Shown piece by piece: positions 11,301-23,300 of a stretch of DNA of 64,000 nucleotides. Below the pieces are notes generated by a model, which did not search any database, was not told the origin of the DNA, and worked only from the letters and a program-made list of their open reading frames with translations. Origin of the DNA: Nocardia exalbida NBRC 100660. GTDB taxonomy: Bacteria > Actinomycetota > Actinomycetes > Mycobacteriales > Mycobacteriaceae. The position numbers and the translations under genes were made by a program. The stretch lies in contig NZ_BAFZ01000025.1 in assembly GCF_000308575.1 (NCBI RefSeq), forward strand, positions 82,491 to 146,490, written 5' to 3'. Positions within the stretch are counted from its first letter, which is position 1; every line of letters starts with the position of its first letter.

Positions 11301-14300
11301 CGCGACCACGAAATCGTGGGCGGCTGCCCTGGCGGCCGCGGAGGCGCGGTGACCGCCCTTCGGCCGGGAGAGACCGTCGTTCACGATCAGTGCGGTGGCC
11401 TCTTCGCCACCGACACTGACTCGGATCAGGGCGAAGGCGTCCTCGTTGTGCGCGTGCAGGCCCCGATCGCTCGCTGCCGCGACCGAACCCAGATCCTCCA
11501 CCGTCAGGTTCTGTTCGACATAGCGCCGCGGTGCGGTTTCCTCGGAGCCGCGGGGTTCATCGACGTGGTGTCCCCGTGCGTGTTTCGATCCGGGCTGCGC
11601 TGCGCGGTCCTCGGGGGTTCGATCGGGCGACGCCGACTCGACGAGGCCGGGCTCGGTGAGATGGTGCTGCGAGGGCTGGGTCTGTGCGATGAAGTCGGGT
11701 TGTCCGTCCGCGCCGGGCCAGACGACGGGTGCGCCGGGTTGCGCCGCCGGGGGAGTGGCCGTCACGCGATGCCGCGGTTCGCCCAGCATCTCCGCGATAT
11801 TGCGGACCGCGCGGTCGGCCATGCCGTAGTTCTCGGCGGCTTGCGCGCGTCGTCGTTCTCGATCGGTGGCACCGGCCAGGGCGCTGGCCGCGGTATCGCG
11901 AATGACGGTCGCCGCCAGCAGTTCTGAGGTCGCGCGGAAGTGGTCGAGCAAGAACGAGAGGCGCTCCCGGCCTATCCGTGTCGTATCCCATTGCTCCGCG
12001 AAGGTCAGCAGTTCCTCGAGCCACTGCGACATATCTCGCAGCGCGTTATAGCGCTGCGTGGCCTCGTCGAGCTGTTGGCGGTCGGTGGTGCTCACCGCAT
12101 CGACCGCTGCCCCCGCGGCCACCATCTCCACGAAGATCGTTTCGGCCACGTCGCGCAGCCGTTCCGTCTCTCCTGGTCGGAGATGGTCCGCGGGTCGGGT
12201 CATGATCGGCGTGTCTGTTCCGGGGCGGGTCTGTGCCCAGACCTCCGCGACGGCGGCGAGAGCCGATCCGAGCCGGATCTCCGCGGCGTCCTGCCGGGCC
12301 CCCAGGACGGCCGGCGTCCCTTCCCGCAGCCCCTGCTCGTAGGCGGCGTTCGCCTCGGCGGCTTCGTCCGCGCCGGCCAACCATGCCGACATCTGGTGCG
12401 CGAACTGCTCCAGCAACCGCAGCCGATCCGCCGGGACCTGCGCATCCGGTCGGCTCCGCGCGGCCACCAGTTCATCGATCAGAGCGGGGGCGCGATTCAG
12501 CACGGGATCGTTCGAAGTCTCCGCCGTGCCTGCCAGTCTCGCGGCGACCGCGGCACGCAGCGTCCGCAGCTGTTCGGTGTCATCGGATTCCGCATTGTCC
12601 TGCCGGTCCGCGGGCGCGTTTTCGTCGGGGTCGAGGTCGATAGCGACGGGGTCGGGTCCGCGGGAGGTGGTCGGCCTGGCGTCTTCCGGCTGATCGGTCC
12701 GGCGAGCGGCATTGGCTTTGTGTTCTCGGTATTCGCCGCGGACTCGCTCGGCGTCGTCGAGGAGACCGGACTTTTCGCGATATTCCTCGACCAGCGGGAG
12801 TGCGCGGGCCTGGCGCGGGTTCAGCTTGTCTTCTCGCTCGAGTTGCAGCAGCGCCCCGAGCAGCCTGTCCACCGCTGCTGCGCTCGACAGATCCGCGCGC
12901 CCGTTGCTGAGTTCGAGCAGTTGCCGCCGCAGTGCGTCGACTTCCTGCCGCAAAATCTTCAGTTTTCCCTGATCCGTGACCAGTTCCCGGGTTGTTGGTA
13001 GCGGGGCGGGGGCGTGTTCGTTCGGGTCGGTCGGTGCCCGGTGGGTAGAAGCCGTCGATTCGGGCGTTTCCGGTTCGTCGGGTTCGAGGGCGAGTGCGAC
13101 CGGGTCGATTCGGTTGCCGGGCGTGGGCGGGCGCTGGCCGTCGGTGTCGGTGGGTGAGGTCGACCGGTTCCGCGTCCCATCGTTCGGGTGGGTGGGATCG
13201 GGGTCCGAGCTAATGGTCGAAGGGTCCTGGCCGAGTCCGGTCCGGTCGCCGGCGCTGCGGTCGATGCCGATCGATGCGGGGGTGTCCGGATCGGATGCGG
13301 GTGTGATCGGTGGTTGATCGGTGGTGGTGTCGGGTGCCGTAGGTGGCGGCATCGGCACTTCGAACCAGATGGTCTTGCCGCCGGCGCGTTCCAGGGTCAC
13401 GCCCCACGCCGAGGCCATCGCTTCGAGCATGCCGAGGAAGAAGCCGTGGGTGTCGGCGACGATCCCGGTTTCCGCCCATTCGGCGGCTTGGTCATCGGTG
13501 AAGGCGGCGGCGCTGACGGTGCCCTGGGTGGTTGCCTCTTGTCGTGCGGGTAGGCCACGGCTGGTATCGGTGATCCCGATGCGAATTGTGTCTCCGTCGA
13601 GCCGGATTCGTACCCGGGCGTCGCCTTGGTCGGCATAGCGGTAGACGTTTTGGACGAGGTCGGATACGAGGACGGTCAGGTCGTAGGGATCAGGGTGGCC
13701 GGCCTGCCGCAAGCGCTGTCGTACTGCTCGCCGCGCGAGGCCCGGGCCCTGTTGCAAGTAGTCCTGCGGTATGGGCAGATCGAGGATGAGTTCGTGGGGT
13801 GGTTGCGAGGGGTCGCTGGTGTCGGCGGTTTCGAAAAGCTTGAACCAGATCTGTTTTCCGCTGTTGCGAGGGAGCACCCATCCCCAGGTTTCGGTGTGCG
13901 TGTCGAGGAGGTCGACGGCGCGCCACCCGGGCCGGTCACCGCTCTCGCGCGCAGGCAGGGTGCGGCCGTCGTCGCTGACGTGGATCTCGATCCACCGTTG
14001 ACCTGGTTGTCCATGGATGGCTGCGGAGATTTCGGGTGTCCCGCCGCCGTCGGCGCGGGCTTGCGACGCGAGTTCCCAGGCGATGGCGGCGGCCCGGTCG
14101 GTGTGTTCGGCGATGGGCCAGTCGGCCAGCGCCCGGTGCAGCGGTTCGACGGCCGCGGCGACGTCCTCGAGATTCAGGCGTCGGGTGGCGGTGTCGACGA
14201 GGTGACGGAGTTCGGCGGGGGCGTCCGGGCGCCGCGCGAGTGCGCGGAGGTGGTGCAGCGGATCGCTGCTGATGCGGTCGGTCCATCCGGTTCCCGGCTC

Positions 14301-17300
14301 GGGCAAACCGAGGATATGAGCGAGTTCGTGGTCGAATCGCGCTGCCCGGTCTTGCCATTCGGCGCGCTGCTCGGGGGTGGTTGTGCCGCGAGCGAGCTCC
14401 TGAGCCTTGGCTTCGTGGGCGAGGCGGTCGACCACCCAGCCGGGGAGCCGGGTGAGGTCGGCTCGGTCGGCGGCGTCGCGGCGCTCGGTGTCGGTCATCG
14501 ATCGCAGTTCGACATCGATCTGGTCGAGTACCTGCTTGACCGCGCCGGGGAGACTGTTCCGCAGGGCTGCGGTCACATCCGCGGGGGTATGCGTTGCGGC
14601 CGTCGCTTCTTCGTCGATCCCACTTGCCGAATCCCGGCTCGACCGTTGCGTGGAGGATTCGGTGACGCCGTGCCTGCCTGCCCGGGATTCCACCGATTCC
14701 GGGTCGAGTGCGTCGGAATCACCGAGGTCGATCGCGACAGGATCGGGGCCGGACGCGCTATCGGTGGTGGGGGCGAGTAGATCCAGACGGGACAAAAGCT
14801 GGTTGAGCAGGTCGATTTCGGCTTCGCTGATACCTGAGGCGGCGGCCCTTCGTTCCTCCTCGGCCTCACGACGACCGCGCTCGAAGGCGGTTTCGCCGGG
14901 TGGTGCCTGGGCGACTGCGCTGCGTCCAGCCATATGCCGCTCGGACCCGAATGGCATCGCGCCACCCGAGTGTGCGTCACTCAGCGGTGCGGAGACGGGT
15001 ATTCCGGCCAGGTGCTCGCCGAGTTGCCGGACTGTGTTCATCACGAACGACTTGGCTGTCGCCTCATCCCGATAGCCGAGCCCGGACACCATGGTTTCGA
15101 CGGACAGCCTGCGCGTGAAGACAGCGCGGATGATCTTCCGTTGCCGGTCCGTGAGCGTGCCGAGTGCTTCCTCCAGTTGGTCGGGGGTAGCTTCGGCGAG
15201 CACCTGTGCAAGTTGGATGTCCAACGTGTGTTGCTCGACGACGAGAATCGAAGTCAGACGTCGAGCTGCGGCGACGGCCGGACGGACGGCCGAATCGCGC
15301 GGAATTGGTTGTCTCGAGCGGAGTTCCGCCAGAATTTCCCGCTCGGCGGAGGATAGCTGGCGACTGGCTTGCGCGATCTGTTCGGCGGTGGCCTCGGCCA
15401 GCACCGCGGCAGAACCCAGCTCGCCGGTCCTTGCCGCCAAGGCATGCGCCAGTGCGGAGCGGTAGGCGTTGAATCGGGCGGCAGCGTCGTCGCGGGGCCG
15501 GTCACGCCCTGGAGTGGCCGGGCTGTCGGCATATACATCGATCCCTCTGCGCCGGGCCACCTCCAGCATTTCCGCCCAGTGAGGGGTCTCCAACTTCACT
15601 GCGATCGAACGGACGGCTGCGCCGACCTGGCGATCCGAAAGTGCCAGCATGGTGGCGATGTCGCGGTGGGAACGACCTTTGGCAACGAGGGCGAGCACGG
15701 CGATCTCGTGTTCGGTCATGCCGGGATGCGTTGTATCAGAGGTGGTGTGATCGGTCGCGGTCGCCGGTTCGGGTTCCTCCTCACCGGTCCGCGAGGCTCC
15801 GGAGACGGTGTGCGGCGAGGCGTCCAGCAGCGGTGGCGAGACTTCCTCCGCACGCGTTATTTTTGCGATCCGCAGCACGCTGTTCTTTTCCTGCCGCGAC
15901 AACGAACCTATGTCCCGGCCGTGATGCAGACCGTCCGCCAGCTCGAGAAACACCCATCGCGTCGTGACACCGATCTGGTCGAGGTAATCCCGGAGTTCGG
16001 TGACGGTCAACTCGGCGAGGCGGCTGTACCTGGGGTCTGATTCGGTGATGCCATCGGAACGCAGCACTGCCAGCATCTTCGCGCGGAGAGGGCGGAACCA
16101 TCTTTGCTCCAGTAGTTCTCGCGCAACTTCGCGCAACCGTCGAGCGACGTCGCCGTCCGATCTCGAGTCCGAGAGCCGGAATACATCGTCATTGATCTCC
16201 AATGCCAGCTGCACGGCGCGCGCAAGCCGTTCGCTTCGCCGCCCGCCCCTCGCTGATACCCCGAGCAGCGATAGCACGTGTCCGAACGTGTCGAGCCCGT
16301 ACTGTTCCCTCAGTTCCGCCGGGTTTGCGGGAGGGGCGGGAGCCGCTTCGACCGTGTCTGCGCCGGGCAGGATGCCGGCACGGATAGCCACTGCCACCGT
16401 CTGCGGCCGGTTACGGGTGCCGAGTTTCTCGCGAATACGGGCGAGCGCCTTGTCGACCGCGCTCGGCGAAATCTGGAGGTCCTCCGCGATATCGGCGTTC
16501 GTATCGCCGTTCGCGATCCGCGCGAGCAGATCGATATCGGCGGCGGTCGATTCGGGAACTTCCACAGCGGTTCGGGTGGTCCCAGGCAGGAGTCCGGTGC
16601 GGATGGCGACGGCTATCATCGCCGCCCGGTTGTGCACGCGGAGTTTTCGGCAGACACGCATCAGGTACTCGTCCACGGTGAGCGAGGACATGCCCAGCGC
16701 CTGCGCGATGTCTTTGCTGGTCTCACCGTTCGCGATCCGCGTGACCACGTTGGTTTCGTAATCGGCCAGCCATATTCGGCCGGTGCCCGGGACGGCGTCG
16801 GCAGGGTCGGCGAGCGGGAGGTCGCCGGTTCTCACGGCGGCAGCCACGATTTCCGGACGGTTGCGCGCGCCCAGCTTGCGGCCGACTCGACTCACCAACC
16901 GGTCCACGCTTCTCGGAGAGATCTCCAGGTCTTGAGCGACGTCGTCGCTGGTGTCTCCGTTCGCGATCCGCCCGAGTACATGGATTTCGCGACTGGTCAG
17001 TGGGAGATCTTCGCGACCACGTGTCTCGCCGTCGGCGCGGGGACCGCCGGGGAGGATGCCTGTGCTCAGTGCGATGTACACCGCTTCCGCCCGGGTACGG
17101 GCACCGAGTTTTTGGCGAACCTGGGTCGCGTAGATGCTCACGGTCCCCGGGGACAACCCCAGCTCCTCCGCGATCTCAGGGCTGGTCATTCCCGCGGCCA
17201 TCAACTCGAGCACCGTGAACTGACGGTTGGTGAGCCCACTATCCGTCTGCTGTGACGTGTCGGTCGCGTGCGTTTCGGCGTCTGTTATAACCTGCTCGCC

Positions 17301-20300
17301 GGCGTCGACCAATCTGTTGAGCGCACCTCTTTGCACCAAATTGATCGCTGCACCACGCCGCATTGCGTCCACCGCCTCGGTGACGTGTTTGCGCTGCGTG
17401 GCATTCAGTTCGAACCAGCCGTCTACCAGACCTCTCACGATGCTGTGCAGCCATTCGCTGGGATCCGTGCCCGCGTCGGCACGCCATCGGTGCGCCTCCG
17501 CGATCCGAAATGCCATGCGGTTGAGCTCCTGTGCCACCTGCAGGAGCGGCCGCAAGTCGCGGCCGACCGGCGAAGCCGGAACCCCGAACCGGGCAAGCAC
17601 TTCCCGGAGTGAGGCCCGGCCGTATCGCTCGCGCAGCTCGTTGAACGCCGTCGTATCCCCCTGCCGCGCGCGCTGCACAGCGGTGTCCGGCTCGTCGGAA
17701 TCGCCGAGATCGATCGCGACAGGATCGATGCGGGTGCCGGATGTCGCCTCACGATCGCTGGTCGGCTGCTGTTCACTGGCCGCTTGTGATCGCTCTGCCT
17801 GTTGTGCCGCCCGCACGGTACGACGCAGGCCGTCGGTATGCAGCTTGATTTCCGCGCGCGCGATGTACCCGTTCACCGTGTTGCGGGACAATCCCAGCCT
17901 GGTCGCGATCTGTCCGGAAGTCAGGCCCTCGGCGAGTAGCGCGAGTACTTCCCTTTCCCTGCCGGTGAGTGCGGTGGGGTGCCGCTCCGCGAGGGCGGAA
18001 CGGAAGGCTTGAACGGTGTCCGCGGGGACCGTGCCCGTGATGGGGGTATACGGCATGTCCGCCGCCACCAGTCGCAGAGTCCGGACCTGCTGAGGTGACA
18101 GACCGGTCTGCTTTGGGGACGACGGCACGGCGCCGTCGGGCAAACCGCTCGATCGTGCGTCCGTGGGCATGCGGACGGGCCCCTCGAGTCCCACCCGCTC
18201 GGCCAGTCGGACGAGCAGCCGGTTCGACTGGTCCGGCGTCATCCCGAGCAGGGCGGCGAGGGAATCTTCGGCGATGCCGTCGGCGATCAATCGCAGAACG
18301 TGGAATTCGCCCTCCGACAGTGTGATCGCGTCGACCGTCCCCATCGGGCCGTCCGGGTGATACCAGAACCCGATCTCGTCGGCCGCACCGCGCACCAGCC
18401 GCATGTCATCGGGCGTGCCCGAACCTTTCACCACATCACGGACCGTGGCCTTGGCCGTGCCCGCCGCTTCGGCCAACGTCTCGCGAGATGGCTGCGGCTT
18501 GATCCGCGCCGGAACGAACTCGTCACCGACCCAACGTGCCGGGCGAACGCGACGCGTCACGAAGTTCGGATCGGTGAGGGCCGCGATGTCCGCGCGGTCC
18601 GGCGGTACACCCAACCGGTGAGCCGCAGCCAGGACGCGTTGCGTAGTCTCGCCGTGCCACGGCTTTTTCGCGCCGAACCGTCCGTTGAACACACTGCTGA
18701 CATACGACTCGCCCACACCCGCCAGCCGGGCGATATCGGCCCGCGTGGCTTTCTGCGCGGCTTCGATCCGGCGCAGGGAGAGGTAGCGCTCCGCCAGACG
18801 GCGCGTCTGTGGCGCAACGTTCTCGTCGGCGGCCAGCACTTCGGCGTGCGTGCGGGTCAGTTCGTCGTCGGCGACGCCCACCTGCTGCGCCAGTTGGTTG
18901 CGCAGCGTGTGGATCTGGACCGTGTCCAGCGGGACTGCCGCCGGCGGTTCGAGAGTGGCGCACAGGAAGGCCTCACTCGCGGCGACGAGGTGTTCCAGCT
19001 CCGGCGAGTCCGTCAGGCTCGTGATCCAGTACAGCTCGGCCAGCACCTCGCCCGTGGTCATCGGCTGGGGTGGGCTCAGGTCTTGCGACCCCAGCAGTGC
19101 CCGCAATTCTTGGTCGAGGGCCCGGCGCCGGTTGTCGAAACCGTTCTGGTCCAACGGATCGGCCTCAGGATCGGCCGCATCCCGGAGACCGGATTCTTCG
19201 CCGTCGCGCCGCTCCAGCTCGGCGAGCGCCCCCTCGTGAGTGGCCGCTTCCTGATCCGCGTGCAGTTCGAGCTGGAACCGGATCCATCGACTCAGCGCCT
19301 GAGCGTCGACGGTCACGGCGGCGGGCATGGCCTGTGTCTGTTCCGCGACGAGGGCGAGGGCCTGACGTACAGCTCCCCGCGTCACCGCACCGGGTGGCAG
19401 CCCGAGGTGCTCGGCCAGCGCGATCTGGGCCGGGTCCGAGGCCGCTTCGGCGGGCTTGGCCGATTGTGCCTCGCCGGATCCGTCGGTGTCGGCGGGGATG
19501 GGCGAGGCCTCGTGGGAGCCGGGTGTCGACTCGTCTCGGTCGTCGCCGGTATCCGTCGCCGTTGCCCGCCGCAGAGCGTCCGTGACGCTCGCTTGCAACT
19601 CCGGGTCCGGGGCGTCGGCGGGATCGTCGACGGCGAGACCGCTGTGCAGTGCCCAGGCGACCAGCCCGGCGGTGTCGTCGATACCGAGTTTGGCGCGTAG
19701 GCCGCGCCGGATGTATTTCATTAACGGCACCGAGATGCTCAGCTCTGCCGCGATAGCCGGGTTCGTGAACCGCTGGGCCACCAGGCGCAGGACCCTGGTT
19801 TCCTGCGGTGTCAGACCGACGTCGGCCGTTGGTTCGGGTATCGATTCCGGGTGGTCGGCCGACCATGCCCGCTGCGCCGCCATCAGGAGCACGGCCCGAT
19901 CAGGGGTTCCGAGCTTCACCGCGATGCTGTCGAGTTCATTGATCACCGTGGCGTGCGATCCGCCCAACGTGCGAGCGATCGCATTGAGCGACAAGCCTTG
20001 TGCGGCCAGCCGTAGCACCTCGGGTTCACGCCCGGTCAGTTCGGAGGGGCGGGTGGCGATCCGAGATCGGAAGGCGCGCACCGTGGTCCAGGACACCGCT
20101 GCCGGATCATGGCTCGTCCCCGGCAGCGACTCGGCGAGCGCCTCGAGCCTCTCGCGCTGCGATGACGGTTCTCGTCGCCGCGCCGACACCCGAATCCGGC
20201 CGCGCGCACCGAGCTTGTCGGCCAGTTGCACCAGCAAGGGATCCAACCGGCTCTCCGGCATGCCGAGTGCGGTGGCGAGGGCGTCGGGTGGCGCTCCCTC

Positions 20301-23300
20301 GGTGACCAGGTGGAGCAGGAGCGCCTCGACTTCGCTCAGTTCGACGGTCCTCGCCTCTGCGCGAGGCGACTGGAGGCTACGCGCCCGGGCGGCGAGTTCC
20401 TCGTGATCCGAGGTGCCCAGCTTGGCCTGGATATGGACCCGATAGCCCCGTGCCGTAGTCGCGGTAACTCCCAGCTGGTCACCGATCGCCTGATCCGTGA
20501 GACCGGCCGCAACCAGGTCGAGAACCTCGCGTTCGCGGGGAGACAAGTCGACGTGCTTCCGCGTTGCCGCGGAGTGGGGATCGCCGGGCTGGAAGGCCCC
20601 CTGCCGCTGTGCCGCCAGCAGACCGGGCAGCCTGCCCTCGACACCCAACCGGCCGGGGAGCGCGGCCATGAACGTCCGCACTCGATACCGCGTCGTCGCC
20701 AGCTCGGTAGCGATTTCGCGATTGTCCAGGCCGTTCGCCGCCAGCTGGAGAATGGCGACCTCGTCCGGAGAGAATTCGACGTCGATGTGCGGGCCGGATG
20801 GTTCGTCCAGCCATCCCTCCCGATCTGCCGCGAGGACCGCGGGAATCAGGCTCGGGCAGCGGAGTTTGGCGCACGCACGGCGGGCATAACTCTGGACGGT
20901 TTTGTGCGAGATGCCCATAAGCGGGCCGATTTCGGGGTACAACAGGCCGCGCGCACTCAGGCGCAACACCTCGAGCTCCCGGGGGGTCAGCCCGCCTCTG
21001 TCGGGGATCGGAGCGTCGGATTCGGTCTGATCTGGCTGGGTAACAACCCGTTCGGGAGATTCCCCGGATGTCCGGACGCGAGCGACTGCCGAGGCGAATC
21101 TGCGAATCGCAGCCCATAGCAGAGGGTCCATGTCCTCGCCGGGATCCGGTAGCACCGCTGCGGCTGTCCGGTCCGACTGGCCCGGCCAGAACTGGCGCAG
21201 TACCCGCTGCTGGTTCGGGTCGAGCCCGGCCTCGCGGAGAGCGCGCCGCAGATCCTCGGGGTCGGCATCGGCCAGGGCGCGAGCTACCGCATCGCTCCGT
21301 TCGATCGACGGGCCGGCGACGTAGATCGCCAAGATCTGCCCCCGGAAGCTGTCGAAAGCAGCACGCCCCGACGTCTGGGCTGAGCGAGGCAAGTCCGGAA
21401 CGGGTTGCGTCGGGTCCGGCTGCACATTGTCGGGGTCGCCGAGGTGGATCGGGGCCGGGACAGCTGCCCGCGCGTGGGACCGACTGTGCTGCTGCCAGAA
21501 CTCCGGTGGCAACGCCCACCTGTCGTCAGGTCGCGGTTCGGGCTTCTGCGCGGTGCCGTCCGGGGTCGATGTGACCGTGGCGCGATGCTCCGCCTGGAGC
21601 CGGTCCAACTCGTCGAGCACGAAACCGGTGTCCGGATTCAAATATGCGATTTGCTGTTCCGCGTAGTCGGCGCGCGCGGTGGGGGACATAGCGCGCCATC
21701 TCGCGGCCAGGGATGCGGACGGGCCGTTCGAGGCGATGCTCGTGCCGAACTCCGATGCAGCCGGGACCGGACCGCGATAGTCCGCCTGCACCAGGGCATT
21801 GCGCTGTTCGGCTTCCTGCAACACCTGGAAATACGGAATGTCACGAAGCAGAGCCTGCAGGACGTAGGCGGGATGTGTGCGTTCGGCGGGTGCGGTCCTG
21901 CCGAACGCATTGTTCGCCTCGGCCAGTGCTTCCGCCGGATTGAATACCGCGAGGTCACCCATTTTGGGCTCGTAGGTGCCCATTTCCGGCCCCTGCGCCT
22001 CTTCGCCCGCACGTATTCGGTTGTATTCCTCGCCCGCAACGATCCGGCTACGGGTATCGCTGTCGAGTTGGTCGAGCCAGGCGTCGTATACGGACTTCAG
22101 GTCGACCCAGCCCGTGTCTTCGGTTTCCGCATCCCATGGACCCTGGTGGGTCCGCCGCCGCGCGCTGGCAGCCCCGCCATCGTCTCTCCGGGAGAGTCCG
22201 GACTGTCGTAGCCATTCATCGAAAGCCGCTCGACTCTTGAATTCGTTCAACCAGATGTCGAATGCTGCGAACAGGCGGTCTCCATCGCGCCGCGTCTGCT
22301 TGACGCGGCTGTACGAATCGAGCTGCCCCAGCCAATCGTCGAAATCGAGGTCCGGCGCCAGCATGCCGGCCTTTTTGAACTCGGCGAAATGCGTGTACAG
22401 GAATCCGAATGCCCGTGCCTCTTTGGAGTCTTCGTAGTCCTTCCCCTGGACGGCTCCGTCTCGTAGGTGGGCAATCGGCTTCTCGTCGTAGAGCCCCTTC
22501 CGCGCGGCTCGATCCTGCAGATGGCCCATCTCGTGACTGACGGCGTCGTACGCTGGATCGCCGGTCGGGGCCATCAGGCGGCCTGCCTGCACCTCCTTCC
22601 GCATGGTGTTCCGGAATCTCTCCGGGTCACCGAAGAGGTTCTCGTTCAGGACCATGAAGGTCGGGGCGTCCTTTTCGATGCCTTCTGGAGTCCAGATACA
22701 GGCACCGGTATTGCCGGCCATGGCGGCGACCAGTACGACGTCGAGCTTGATCTCCTGCCCTGCCGCGAAACCGTCGACAATCGCATTCCTGATCGACAGA
22801 GCCGTGTCGACGGAGATCTCCGGCTTGTCCAGACCGAGCACCTCGATGTCGAACTTCTCGAACAACTTCCGGGCAATGGCCTGCTTGGTCTTTCGATCGG
22901 CCTCGGCCGTCCGCGCGGAGTCCGCACGGTCGCGGTTCACGGCCGAGGGTTCCCGTTGCCGGGCCGTCGAATCGGCCGCCCGCACTGCGATCTCCTGCGC
23001 GACCCATCCGAAGAGGGTGACCTGAGCGTCGGTGAGGTCGTCGCTGCGGGATCTGGGATCGAGCGCTTCGTTGACGAGTCGGCGTACGGCGGGATTCAGG
23101 TGATTGAGGCTGTCGAGCCACGTGTTTCGCGCTTCGCTGAGCAGCCAGTCGCCGATGTCGATGCCCGGGGGGACTTGCCAGCCACCGGCGTCGGCGGCGC
23201 CGAGTGTGGCCCGGGCGACGGCGTGCGCCAGGAGCTGGATCCGCGTGGGTGGGGTGCCGTGCTCCGAATCCCCGCTGAGTACGGCACACATGGCCTGGGC

